A stretch of DNA of 64,000 nucleotides from Setophaga petechia (taxonomy: Eukaryota; Chordata; Aves; Passeriformes; Parulidae): positions 1,426,001-1,490,000 of the forward strand of contig JANCRA010000065.1 in NCBI GenBank assembly GCA_024362935.1, written 5' to 3'. The position numbers and the translations under genes are program-made. Positions 33,799-45,868 of this stretch are shown one piece after another. The notes under the pieces were generated by a model. That model was not told the origin of the DNA. It was given only the letters and a program-made list of their open reading frames with translations, and did no database searches. Each line of letters begins with the position of its first letter. The stretch's first letter is position 1.

Positions 33799-35749
33799 TT
33801 TATGTTTCCCAAGCCCGGCAAGGCCTGGCCGTTAACATGAACAGTCGCCTTGCAAACATTGGACATATGATTCGGCCTACCACACCGACCGCAAAAGAAC
33901 ATGGGGAATTTGACCTTTTGCACTTTCTTCCCTCGCTTCTTGCCAGCCTGCGCAGTCCCCTGCTGTGGCCGCTTGCCCTGTGGCACCGCCCAAACCGGCT
34001 GCACAGTGGCAGCCACAGCGGCCAACTTCCGACCCGGGGAACGATGTCTGCACAGGCCTCCGCCATCTCGGAGATAGTAGGGACACCAGGCAGAGCCACT
34101 ATGACCTTCCTACAAGCAGCATTGCAATTACACCTCACAAGGTTTGCAATCACAACCCTCCTAGCCAGAGGATCAGGCACCTGTCTCTCCACGGATGCAA
34201 TCAGCCTTGACGCAAATTCCATGAAAGGCTCATCATCCCCCTGGACAATGGTCGAAAACAGCTGCTTCAGAGCAGCCATCTCCAGGGTCTGGACAATCAC
34301 TGCCATGCCCAGTGTGTGGCACTGGTCAAGCACAAGGGGATCAAATCCAATCTGCCCCTGAACATTCTCATAATGCCCTGTCCCCATCGGCATGTCAGCA
34401 ACAACCCCATGCCTGGGGTCCTGCTGGGCTCGTGCAGTATTCTGCACCACAGCTTGGGCCACCAAATGAGCCCACTTGGTCTCAAAAACATCAAATTGCG
34501 CAGGGTCAGAAAGAGAATGTGCCACACGACGGAGATCGCGAGGTGTCAGCACATCCATAACAATCCTCCAGAGAGTCTGCATAACCTCAGCAGACCCCAA
34601 ACCATGCTGAACAACTGCTTCACGGAGTTCCTTCTCCAGCTTATATGAAAGGGGTTCATGGGTGTTATGAGCAATGCCCCTGATCACAGGGAAAGCCTGG
34701 GGACCCCCTGGCAAAGCCACCACACCTTCACCCCCACCGCACCCGGCCCGTGGGCCCCATGGGGACAAGGGATGAGTGGCTGAGAGCCAGGACAACAGCA
34801 CTAGCCCCCGCGCCCCCTGCAGCACTGGCAGAGCCAGAGGAGCTCACTCCGCGACCCTGCAGATGCCGCGAGGAGACAGGATCATTCATCTTGCATGGTC
34901 TTAGTCTTGGCCTCTCACCAGAAACCCTCGGGGTGCTTTGGACGCACAGTCACCAGGCACGCAGGAAGCGTCCAATGATTTGATGAGAAAGCGCCATGGC
35001 TCCGGGCAGCCACCGGCCTCCCACCGGCTGTGTCAGCAGTTGCGCTAAAGGTAAATACCTCAGCGCCCTGCCGTGCCACAGCTCTGGCAGGGGACGCCTC
35101 AGCAGACACAGGTGCCAGCACAGCCCGCAAATCCAGCACGGGCCAGGATGAGACCAGCGTGGGGCCCCGAGCCCCCGACACGGAGGAGGAGCGGGATGCC
35201 GAGAGAGGCGCGGCCCATGGAGCCGCATCACTGCGGGGCGGAACAAGGGAGCCAGGCAAGCCCCCTATAAGAGCCCTTCCCAAGCCGCAAGACTCCACAG
35301 TGGGCACCACCTCCACCGAGCAGAGAGGGGCGGGCTGCCCGCCGACCAGAGCAGCACACCCTCCCGGGGCGGGGGGAGGACTCCACATCGCACAGAAGTT
35401 CACCCTCCCTGTCGTCCATGTCCGAGACAGAAGGGCTTCCCTGGGGACTCCGAGGGGTACAAGAACCAGACCCCTGCCAAAGCTCCTCACACTTTTTTCA
35501 CTGCACCAACCGCGATCCCACGTCTACAGTGCAGTAATCAAAGATGGCCTCCATGAGGTGGACTCCCACGAGAAACCACTCCTCCCTGGAGAACACCTTC
35601 CCAGGGATGGAAAAAAATCCTCGTTCTCAGGCCCACAGAATCAATCTTTCAAAATCATCCCAGGAAACAGAAACCTGTTTCCACTCCAGGATCCCCCTCC
35701 AGAGATGCAAAATGAGGGAATCATCCTCGAAAACCACAGAGGCTGCCAT
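33657..35749 (-). pseudogene. gag: ERV-A gag, broken, copy A2L
   Basis: Likely ATG at 35,747-35,749. The MA-like segment stops at the same TGA as in A1L. A capsid segment of over 300 codons (34,825-33,800 frame) holds GDDEPFMEFASRL and stays open across the site where A1L has a TGA. A frameshift near 34,040 precedes the NC segment (CGRCGRPNHMSNVC knuckle). The region between MA and CA is shortened by the 425-base deletion. Confidence 0.85.
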
Positions 35750-35838
35750 TGCCCCAAAAACAGCAGGCAAAGCACCAAAAAGAGGGGGGGAAACACCTCG
35801 CCGCAATCCGCGATCCGTGCCTCAGCCTAGGCTGCAAT

Positions 35839-35856
35839 ACACTGCGGCGGTCACCA
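35839..35856 (-). other. ERV-A primer binding site (A2L)
   Basis: Identical to the A1L site: TGGTGACC, then a sequence that departs from the tRNA-Trp site, two bases inside the 5' LTR edge. Confidence 0.6.
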
Positions 35857-35858
35857 GA

Positions 35859-36153
35859 TGTCGCTACAGGACATGAAAGAGCACAAGCACACCACCGCTC
35901 TCAAGGTGAAGGAAGAAAAAGGAAGTTTATTTTCTGACTCCAATATTTATAGTTTTACAAAAGTGACAGCAGATTGGAGGGTGACAGTGACACCTCTCCA
36001 ATGACACTGGTTAAACCAACAGTTCATCAACTCTCTCCTCCTCCATCAAAGGAATGCAAAACAATAAGTTTTTTACAGAAAGTGTGTGAGAAAGTTCCCT
36101 ACAAGAATATCAACATCAGAAGGCTTCAAAAATCTTAAAAAACCAGGGTGACA
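35859..36153 (-). repeat. ERV-A 5' LTR (A2L), 295 bp
   Basis: TGTC...GACA ends, TATA-like box and AATAAA; its outer edge joins ERV-B at catatgcag, exactly as at 8248/8249. Confidence 0.9.
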
Positions 36154-37139
36154 CATATGCAGTAATAACTTCTAAAGACCAAGCTAAATGCTATCACTGT
36201 GGGGATCTTGACATTACATAAAAGACTGTCCGGAGAGGTCGCCCCCCCCCAATACCACCGTAATTCTTATCAGAGACCCCAGACTCAGCACCATTTTCAG
36301 CAGCGTTTCCAGCAGCGTTCAGGAAAGAAACGCCTGGTGCAGCCCGTTTGAGGAGCCCTGGGCGAGGACAACAAATCAAAGGCCACCCAGACCCAATCAT
36401 GCACCAACCCAGATTGTTCCAGACGCAAAGAAGAGGGTCCAACCCACGGGACAACCCACAGGACAACCAAGATGGGTACACGGTGGCAAATGGTAATTGC
36501 TTTGTTCATTGACTTTAATCATAAGAATATTCACCGTGTTCCCACAGGCAAACATGGACCTAAAGGTAGTCCTTCAGACATTTTAATTATAGGTGGTTCT
36601 CTTAATGGTCCAAAGGAAATCTTTGTTGTTCCAGAAGTGCTGACAGTGCAGCCAGGACAAGAGATCCGAGTTCAGGTACACTGCATAGACTCACCATTTT
36701 TTCTTTCTAAGGGAACTCCAATACACAAGCCTTTTTACTCCCAAAGAATCACAGGGAACAGATCACTCTCAACCCTAAAGCTATGTGGGCACAAGTCATG
36801 GAACCATCCAAGCCTACCATTGAGTGTGGCCTCTCTTGCAAAGGAGAGAAGACCCACCTGCCCAGGATGCTGGACACAGGCGCTGATGTGACCATCATGG
36901 CCCGTTCAGATTGGCCAGCACACTGGGATCTACAACCTGTTGCAGGCATGATTACCAGCACTGGTAGAACTATGGTTTCCATGAGAAGCAAAAATAACAA
37001 CCTCGTTGAAGGGCCTGAAGGCAAGCTGGCAACCATCCGACCATTTGTGGTAAGGGCCCCCATCACCCTTTGGGGCTGAGATGTTCTATCCCAGTGGGGA
37101 ACTTCTCTATGTATTCCCACCCAGGATTTCTAACTGGGG
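36154..37139 (+). pseudogene. ERV-B NC, dUTPase-like and protease region, copy B2
   Basis: The nucleocapsid start is frameshifted (near 36,215). The dUTPase-like segment (36,472-36,720) ends in a one-base deletion relative to B1 (AATACACAAG for AATAGCACAAG). The protease keeps MLDTGADVTIM but ends in TGA at 37,077-37,079, where B1 reads through. No functional product is expected. Confidence 0.82.
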
Positions 37140-39905
37140 CCACTGAGTTAAGCGCACTGCCAGAAACACCCCGGCTCACCTGGAAAAGTCACAGCTCGAT
37201 CGGGTCCAAACAGTGGCCCCTGAAAAAAGCCAAGCTGTGCATCCTAAATGAACTTTAGGAAGAACAGCTCAAAAAAGGCCACATAGTAGAATCCGACAGC
37301 TCATGGAACTCTCCAGTCTTTGTTCTACCAAAGCCCGGGACAAACAGGTGGAGGCTTCTCCACAACCTTTGCAGAATCAACAAGGTCATCGAGGACATGG
37401 GCCCTCTCCAGCCTGGCCTGCCCTCCCCATCGATGCTGCCTAGGGACTGGACACTCGCTATCATAGACATTAAGGACTGTTTCTTCAGCATTCCACTGCA
37501 CCCTGAGGATGCTCCACGGTTTGCTTTCTCTGTTCCCTCTATTAACAAGGAGGGCCCGCTCAAAAGATATCATTGGCTTTATCTTTTTCAGGGTCTCAAA
37601 AACAGCCCGAGTATTTGTCAGTGGTACGTGGCTCACATCCTGTCTCCAATTTGGAAATCATTTCCAGACGCTATCATCTATCACTATATGGATGACATTC
37701 TGGTGTGTGCTTCAGACAAAGTTTACTTGGACACTACAGTTAAAAAGACTATTGAAGCCATAGAAAAGGCAGGAATGGAGATTCGTGAGGACAAAATCCA
37801 GTACACTGAGCCATGGACTTACCTTGGAGTCCAGATCTGGGAAAGGACCGTCGTTCCTCAGCAGATCACCATCAACCATGACCCGAAAACCCTGAGGGAC
37901 TTACACAGCCTGTGTGGATCCATCAGCTGGGTATGTCCACTGCTAGGACTTACAACAGAGGACCTTGCTCCCTTGTTCAATCTTTTTCATGGACCCAAGG
38001 ACCTGGACTCTCCCTGCACTCTCACAGAAGAAGCCAGAGGTGCCATCGTCAAAGTCCAGGAAGCCCTGTCTTCACACAAAGCCCATCGCTACGAGCCCAG
38101 TCTGCCTTACCAGTTCATCATTCTGGGAAAAACACCCCGATTCCATGGACTGATTTTCCAATGGGACCCTCAGCTGCGAGACCCTCTGTTGATACTGGAA
38201 TGGGATTTTACAAGTAGCCAGCCTATAAAGACACTAACCACCTACGAGGAGGTTATAGCACACTTAATAAAAAAGGTTAGGACTCACCTTTGCTCCCTTT
38301 CAGGATGTGATTTTGAATGCATATACTTGCCAATAACTCTTAAAGACTTTGAGGATTTGATCCAGACCAATGCGAGTCTCCAGTTTGCCCTGGACAGTTA
38401 TAGGGGTCAAACTTCTGCAAAGATCCCAGAACACAAACTTTTTAACCAGAATGAAACTTTTCATTTGATTCCAAAGCAAATCCAAAGTAGAAAACCTCTC
38501 AAGGCTCTAACCCTCTTTACAGATGGCTCAGGGTCTTCCCACAAGTCAGTGATTACTTGGAGAGACCCCCAAACACAAGATTGGCAATCTGATGTACAAG
38601 TAGTAGAAGGATCGCCACAGATTGCGGAATTAGCAGGTGCTGTCAGAGCCTTTGCTGAATTTAAAAACGAGCCTTTCAATCTGGTCACAAATTCAGCTTA
38701 TGTTGCGGGAATAGCTATGAGAGCAGAACATGCTCTTCTTTAAGGAGTTTCTAACCCAAGGTTGTACCAACTGCTCTCTAAATTAATACAACTGTTCTCC
38801 CACAGAAAGCAACCTTACCACATAATGCATGTGAGGTCACACACGGACCTCCCAGGTTTTGTTGTAGAAGCAACAAGAAAGCAGATGCATTAGCAATGGC
38901 AGTACAAACTGCTAATGTTCCTGACATCTTTGCCCAGGCAAAGTTGTCTCACACGTTTTTCCATCAAAATGCACCTGCCCTTATGAGAATGTTTAAACTC
39001 TCAAAGGAGCAGCCAAAGGCTATTGTAGCTACATGCTCGAATTGCCAAAGCTACCAAATACCATCTATGGGGACGGGAGTCAATCCCAGAGGTCTGAGTA
39101 GCTGCCAGCTGTGGCAGACAGATGTAACTCACTTTGCACCTTTTGGAAAGTCAAAATACGTGCATGTATCGGTTGACACAGTTTCAGGAGCTGTATTTGC
39201 ATCAACACATGCAGGAGAAAAGACCATGCACACAATAAAACACTTTCTCCTCGCTTTTGCCACCCTGGGTGTACCAAAGGAGATTAAAACAGATAATGGA
39301 CCAGCCTATACCTCCAACAAGATAAAGGAGTTCTTCAGTGAATGGGGCATAATGCACAAGACCGGCATACCTGTAAACCCCACAGGACAATCCATCGTGG
39401 AAAGGACACATCAAACTCTCAAAAGAGTCCTCAAGCAACAGAACAGGGACACAAAAGCCACAACTCCAGTGGAAAGACTTTGCAAGGCTCTCTATGTCAT
39501 CAACTTCCTGAACTGTACAGCATCAGAGACGGACCCACCAATTCTTCGTCACTTTGCAAATACCACCCAAGCAAAGCTCACTGAGAAACCACCTGTGCTC
39601 GTGAAGGACCCTGAAACACACCAAACTCTGGGCCTCACCAGTTGATTACTTGGGGAAGAGGGTATGCGTGCGTGCTACTACCATCCGGTCCAAGGTGGTA
39701 CCCAGGAAAATACGTGAAACCATACTTAGGCACTGCAAACGCTACTCCTGCAGACGGGGACAAGAACTCTCCTGAGGCAAACACAAGACCACCTCAAAAC
39801 CAAACCAGCTCCACCTGGAGACGAAGACATTGCCGAACATCCACAGACACACGAACAGACCGCCCCATTACAAGACAGCAGACAAGACAGAAAGCTAAAA
39901 AATAG
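37070..39905 (+). pseudogene. pol: ERV-B pol, broken, copy B2
   Basis: A Leu codon has become TAG at 37,256-37,258. After it, RT, connection and RNase H stay open to 38,743, with IDIKDCFF and YMDD. RNase H reads TNSAYVAG as in B1. A single-base change near 38,740 ends that frame. A frame break near 38,870 precedes integrase (38,896-39,645, with WQTDVTH, TDNGPAY, VERTH), and another near 39,630 separates the integrase tail (39,642-39,905). The RT core is the best kept of the two ERV-B copies. Confidence 0.9.
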
Positions 39906-40186
39906 TCTCCTGTATCAGGCCATAGATATCCTTAACACAAAAATATTCTCTGAATTATGCGTTATTGCACTGTAGTTTTTTTGTATTTTTAAAAATCCTT
40001 TTATTCATCTTCCTAACCTTCAAAACCCCTAACCTTCAGCCCATTCCTCCTCCCTTAGTGTAGCTTAGAAATTAAAAAGGAGGGGAGGAGGGGAACACAG
40101 AAAAGAACAAGGCAGAAATCCCTCTCATCATAAAGATAACAAATTCTGCTTATATTCCCTATCAGAAGCCCTATTCCTGCCCAAAG

Positions 40187-41488
40187 ATGAAAAATATCTC
40201 CGTCGGTGCTGTTCTCACTGCTGCCTGGATGTTCGTCACCGTACCGTGTGCCTTGGGCTGGATTAGCCCACAGCCCAGCCATAATGTTTGGGTAACCTTA
40301 GCAAAAACATTAAAACAGGACAACATGTGCTTGTCCATGGGAAGCATTGATAATCCACTTTCTACTTGTCTAGTAGGAATTCCCTTTGTAGCAGACGACT
40401 GGCCTGTCTATAACTCAGAGCTCCTCCGCATCACAGGTAAGAGACCCAATGTGGCTGATATTTGGGACGAGTGGACAAAAATTCTACCAGATGCTCAAGA
40501 GGAACCCCAAGAATTGGATCTGTTGGGGTCCTCCAAGGCCTCATATTGTGTCAAATTTTACTTTCGATATCCAAAAAACAACTGGCCAGAAATTGACCAA
40601 CACAAAAACAGATATCAAAAAAATGTATCACCAATTAACAAAGCCTATAACTCTCATGATTGGTGTAATTACACGGCTCGTGCGATTTCTGTGTCTTCCC
40701 TCCATCCCAAAGTATTACCCAAGGGAATGTTTCTCATCTGTGGTGACAGAGTATGGGCTGGGATCCCCTCCCGACTCCAGGGAGGTCCCTGTACCCTTGG
40801 AAGACTTTCTACCCTCACTCCAAATATCACCCGGTTACATAAGTGGAAAAAGGAAAATTAATCAAAACGCCTAAAAAGGTCCTACACTGAATTTGATGAA
40901 AATTGTGATCCTAAATTATATGATTGGAACAAACCAAAAAAGATTGCTGTCTCCCTGTTTTTACCCTGGGTAGCTGCTGCTAAAGCCCTCAGTGAAATCA
41001 ATCACCTTGGGTGCTGGCTCAGCAAACAAGCTAACGCTACATCTGCAGCCCTGAGTGATCTTTTAAAGGAAGAAGAAACCACCAGACAGGCTTCGCTCCA
41101 AAATCGAGCAGCAATTGACTTCCTGCTGCTTGCCCACGGACACGGCTGTGAGGACTTTGAAGGAATGTGCTGCTTCAACCCCTCTTCGTGCTCGGAATCC
41201 ATCCATGCAAACATCCAGAAACTGAAAGACCTCGTGAAGGACTTGAAAGTAGAAAGAATCCCAGACTGGGTCAATGAAACTTTTGGGCAGTGGGGATCAA
41301 CAGGATGGGCTGCATCGTTGGTTAAGGGAATGTTGTTAATTCTCCTTGTAATTGTTATTGTATTAGCCATGTTCTCGTGCCTTGTCCACTGTTTCAAAAG
41401 AACTATAGCAAACGCCTTTTTTGTAAAAACAGAAAGGGGAATTGTAGTAAACGCCACAAGCCTTGCCAAGGCACCGTGGAGGATTTAA
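40187..41488 (+). pseudogene. env: ERV-B envelope, truncated by nonsense mutation (copy B2)
   Basis: Same start and length as the B1 env, but codon 225 is TAA (40,859-40,861; GAA in B1), leaving only a 224-residue surface fragment without membrane anchor. The downstream TM frame is otherwise open to 41,486-41,488 and retains Cys (40,904-40,906) at the position where B1 has Tyr, plus the CX6CC motif and membrane span. A secreted SU fragment is conceivable but nothing here shows it. Confidence 0.9.
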
Positions 41489-41574
41489 CAATGGGAATGC
41501 TGACACAGCAGCAGAGAGGTGTTCCGACCCCAGACTCACAACGTAGCTGAGTACCCTTATAAGGAGAAAAGTCT

Positions 41575-41972
41575 TGTTAACCCTACTATTGGTCACTTGT
41601 AAACCCTCTAACCTTTGCTCATTGGTCAAGTTTGGAGCCTGGCCAAGGGTATATATTACTGTACCCTACTAACTTAGAAGAAGAAGAACTGGGTCCTTTG
41701 ACATCCTCCCGAATAAACCATCTCCGTGTAACAGCCGGCGTCTCATCTTCTCCTCTCTCTACGTCTGCCTGAAGACTATGCCCGGGGAAGCCAAGCCTGG
41801 CAGCAGCTGAAATCCCAAAGAGCAGACAATCACTATAAGAGCTGTTATCATCCTGTTGACGGGAAGTCTCCCCTGTGGCTTGGGTTCAAGCAAGCTGGCC
41901 TCCGGTACTCTGATCCTCCTGGGATAGAGGTCTCGGGCCAACGCTTTGCTAATAAGACCCCCCACGGCTTCA
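41575..41972 (+). repeat. ERV-B 3' LTR (B2)
   Basis: TGTTAACCC start after AAGGAGAAAAGTCT, ATTGG boxes, a TATA-like GGTATATATT and AATAAA; ends GGCTTCA. The following taagca could belong to either element. Confidence 0.75.
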
Positions 41973-41987
41973 TAAGCATGTGAGGCG

Positions 41988-43826
41988 TTGGAGGTGGTTC
42001 AGCGAGCTGTTTCGGCTTGCCAAGTTTATCGCATTGACCCCTCCGTTGATGTCACTGTGTTCATCACCCCTCCAGGTTGGCATCCCACGGGCATCATTGG
42101 CCAATGGAGTGACAAATGGTCTGATTCCTTGCACGTTCTGGAATGGGTCTTCCTACCCCATCAGCCGCAGCAGATGGCAACTGCATTGTTTGAGCTGATT
42201 GCTCGTTTGATAATCAAATGCCGGCAACGGTGTTTGCAATTGATGGGTGCAGATCCTGCAAAGATCATACTCCCGGTGCAACGGGAGGATTTTGATTGGA
42301 GCTTTGCAAACAGTGTGTCCCTGTAGAGTGCTCTGGAAAATTTTTCAGGGCAGATCACTTATCATCTGCGCAGCCATAGCATACTGCATATGGTGAAATC
42401 CACACAAATTTCTTTGTGGCCCAAAAACAGTCAGGAACCTGTGCAAGGACCCTCCGTCTTCACTGATGGTTCAGGGAAAACAGGAAAGGCCATTGTTACC
42501 TGGACGGACAGATACGAGTGGCAGGTTCTGGAAGGCCATGAGGATGGGTCAGCCCAATTGGTTGAATTGAGGGCTGCTGTCACGGCATTTGAGAATTTTT
42601 CCAGGAACCTTTCAACTTGGTCACGGATTCCGCCTATGTGGTTGATATCGCACAGCGGTTGGGTCATTCGGGTTTGAAGGAGGTCAGTAATCCTGCCTTG
42701 TTTCATTTACTGAAGACCTTGTGGTGTGCCATTCAGGCCCCGGTTCATCCCTTTTATGTCCTGCATGTGAGGAGTAAAACCAATTTGCCAGGCTTTATCG
42801 TGGAAGGTAATGCGAGGGATGAAAAGTTGGCTAACCCAGCATGGGTGGCGCCTCAGCCTGATACACTCACGCAGGCCAAGGCATCGCTTGGGTTTTTACA
42901 CCAAAATGCACATACCCTGCAGAAGCAGTTTCAGCTGAGTTCAGCTGAGGCTCGTGACGTTGTTGAGTCATGTGATGACTGCCATGCACTTGCTCCGCCT
43001 TTGCTGGCAAGGTAAATGCCAGGGGCCTTAGGGTCTTGGAGCTTTGGCAGACCGATGTCACCCAGATTGCTGAGTTTGGTCGGTTCAAGTATGTGCGTGT
43101 CACGGTGGACACGTTCTCCTATGCAGTGTGGGCTTCAGCTCACATTAGGGAGAAGGCCCGTGATGTCCTCGCCCACTGGAGGCAGGCCTTTGCCGTTCTG
43201 GGCATACCTTCTGCTGTGAAAACCAACAATGGTCCTGCTTATGCATCACAAAACGTGCGGCAGTTCCTGCAGTTGTGGGGTGTCTCACACAGGTTTGGTA
43301 TCCCTCATTCTCCGACTGGTCAGGCTATTGTGGAACGCGCTCATGGTACTCTGAAGCGGGTTCTTCAAAAACAGAAACAGGGAATGCAGGGTGAATACAG
43401 GGTGAAACCCCGCACAGTCGGTTGGCAAAAGCTTTGTGCACAATCAATCATCTCACTGTGCCACAGAACTCAAATAACCCTGTCATTTTGAATCACCATC
43501 TCTCGTTGCAGGCTGCGGACGAGGCACATCAGCCTCGGGCGAAGGTTCAGGTGCGGAATTTAGTCACCAAACAGTGGGAAGGTCCCTATGACCTTATCGC
43601 TTCAGGGCGCGGGTATGCTTGTGTATCCACAGATACTGGGGCATGCTGGGTACCTTCGAAATGTGTTCGCCCTGACCTGCGACCGCAGAGGCAGAATCCA
43701 GCTGACGAGCAGGATGGAAACCGTGACCAAGCTGAAAGGCATCAGGCGGGTGAATCATTGAGTGATGACTTGGATGCAGATGATGAGAGTGATCACTCTA
43801 ATGATTCCTCTGCAAATGGACACTGA
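41988..43826 (+). pseudogene. pol: ERV-A pol 3' half, heavily broken, copy A2R
   Basis: Lesions in order: TAG at 42,324-42,326 (Gln in A1R), a one-base loss near 42,600 in RNase H, a TAA at 43,013-43,015 after a small indel at the start of integrase, and an 11-base tandem duplication near 43,390. The second integrase catalytic Asp is Asn (43,225-43,227), as in A1L. The C-terminal acidic tail is readable at 43,422-43,826. Confidence 0.88.
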
Positions 43827-43902
43827 ACATTGTTCATGTTTCCTTTTTTGCATTGTTCATTTTCTTTTCCTTTTTTTCATTTTTAAACAGAAAAGGATGA
43901 GA

Positions 43903-44196
43903 TGTCACCCCGGCATTTTAAGATTTTCTAAGTCTTCTGATGTTGACTTTCTTGTAGGGAATTTTCTCACACACTTTCTTGTAAATAACTTAGAGTTTGC
44001 ATTCCTTCGATGGAGGCAGAGAGAGTTGATGGACTGTTGGTTTAGCCAGTGTCATTGGAGAGGTGTCACTGTCACCCTCCAATCCGCTGCCACCTTTGTA
44101 AAACTATAAATATTGGAGTCAGAAAAATAAACGTCCCTTTTTTCCTTTCACCTTGAGAGCGGGTGTGCTTGTGTTCTTTCGTGTCCTATAGCGACA
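43903..44196 (+). repeat. ERV-A 3' LTR (A2R), 294 bp
   Basis: TGTCACC...GCGACA; retains the U3 segment absent from the unit 1 LTRs; AATAAA and the TATA-like box are present. Confidence 0.9.
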
Positions 44197-45691
44197 GCCT
44201 CCCTCAGCTTTTGCCATGTCCTGTTTGTCTTTCAGTAGTGACTGACACCCCACCCTGTCCCAAAGCTCCATCCTGGCTCTGCAGGTGGCTTCGTGGGTGA
44301 GCTCACTCCTTGTGAGAGACACTTCTGGAGTTCACGCTCTCTTCAGGCCTGCACCAGCATTCCTCCTTCCTGACATCCACACTCTTGTTAGAAAATCAGG
44401 TCATTCAAGAGAAAAGGATGCATGGAAAGATCCTCAGATGGAAGTCAGAGAACCTCTATGGCCACCTCAGTATATGGAGGAGGACCAAGGTGTTTCTTCT
44501 CCCTCTTTTGTCAGCTGAGAATTCTGACCAGCAGTAACAGAGACTCTCCTGAGGCCCCATTAACGAATGCACTTACACAGCCCTGGGGATGCCAGTGAAG
44601 GAAACCTTGTGCCATGTAATGCATGGCATGTATGACCAGAGTCACCAAACACCACCTAAACATGGAATTGTTCCACCTCTCTAGGACAGGCAGAAATTTA
44701 AGGAATTAACTGCGGCCTTAAGGGCAGAAGAGGCCAGAGGAGGAAAACAACTCTGAGGGGAAAAAACCACCATCTCTGGAGGGGGAAACATCTCTGCCTG
44801 CTCAGAATTGGTCGAGGGAACATGTCTCTATTCCTCTCCTGAAAGGGATGCTTTAGGTGACCTTTGCACCTCCAACTGCCTTGGACCAGAGCCAAGGAGA
44901 TTCATTTATGTAAATGTTAACTAAATAGATAGGTAGGAAGATAGACAGATAAATCTCACTACTATAATCTCCCTTTACTGTCCTCTCTGTTGCTACACGC
45001 ATCAAAACTTGGTAGCCAGTGTCCCAGTCAGCAGCAATACTGGGATTTCTCTCCTGTTGCTCAAAAAAGCACACTCTTGGGGAATCTGGAGCGTGTAGGA
45101 CCTTATGGAAAGGGATCAGACCCACAGCATTGCACTGGGAACTGCACTCTGTGCATCTGTGCTTGGGCAAGTTCTCTTGGACTCAACCACACTGACGGTG
45201 CTGAAGTGGCTGGAATCAGAAATGCAGCCCAGCCCCTGCCAGCTCCTGTCATCTCTGAGGAACAGCTGGAATGCAAAGCATTGATCTCCTGCTCAATTCT
45301 CAAACATAACACACTCCGATTCCCTGGGCTGCAGAAAGTCTCAGGTACTATTCAACTCAAAGAGATCTTTAAGGCCATGCATCAGGGCCTGGAAACCCAA
45401 AAGCTCCATTTGCATCAAGTTCCACAAAGGGTGCAGAATGACTTCCAGAGCATGATAAGGGCAGAAAAGATTGTGCAGAAGCATCCCTGCTTACTGGAAA
45501 TAGAGAAAATGAACAGGGCTTCTCCTCCTTGGAAACCCACAAACCACAAGATGGAAATGTCAGCCACTCCAGTGTCTAAAGCCCGTGGATGCAATGAGGG
45601 GATATTTGGTGGGGAAACAGCCCTTGTGCTGAGCACTGTCATGCAGGGATTGATGGAAGTCTCCCTGAAGGTCCCTCAAGAGCCCCCCATT

Positions 45692-45868
45692 GTCCAGGCC
45701 AAAGCTCCCTCAGCACCTCCTCCCTGGCCTTGTGCTGCACCCCCTTGCCCAGCTCCCCTGTCCTTGTGTGCACACGCTGCAGCCCCTCCATGGCTTTGTG
45801 CTTCCCAGGGCCCACAGCTGCACACAGCACTCCAGCTGTGGCCGCAGCGCTGCCCAGCACAGGGCCAC
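45692..45868 (-). mobile_element. CR1-like LINE remnant, arm A2R
   Basis: Minus-strand counterpart of 28,236-28,412 with the same CR1 ORF2 C-terminal signatures. Confidence 0.5.

Larger units (their letters stand above)
29908..36153 (-). mobile_element. ERV-A copy A2L: complete env-less provirus
   Basis: Direct counterpart of 1609-8248, with both LTRs, gag, dUTPase-protease and pol. It lacks about 425 bases of leader/gag present in A1L (junction near 35,350, with the short homology cagcacacc at the break). Both junctions match A1L: the flank bases gaggc beside the 3' LTR and ERV-B catatgcag beside the 5' LTR. All genes are broken, at sites mostly different from A1L. Confidence 0.92.
36154..41972 (+). 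mobile_element. ERV-B copy B2: 5'-truncated provirus
   Basis: Direct counterpart of B1 with the same truncated start in NC and the same 3' junction to ERV-A pol. It keeps the 140 bases of RT that B1 lost, and an intact YMDD box, but has a frameshift in NC, a frameshift near 36,722, stops in protease and pol and a truncated env. Confidence 0.9.
41973..44196 (+). mobile_element. ERV-A copy A2R: 3' half only
   Basis: Plus-strand pol-to-LTR fragment starting at the same pol position as A1R (tgtgaggcgttgg at 41,979) and followed by arm A2R. It mirrors 29,908 to about 32,100 around an axis near 37,050. Confidence 0.9.
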
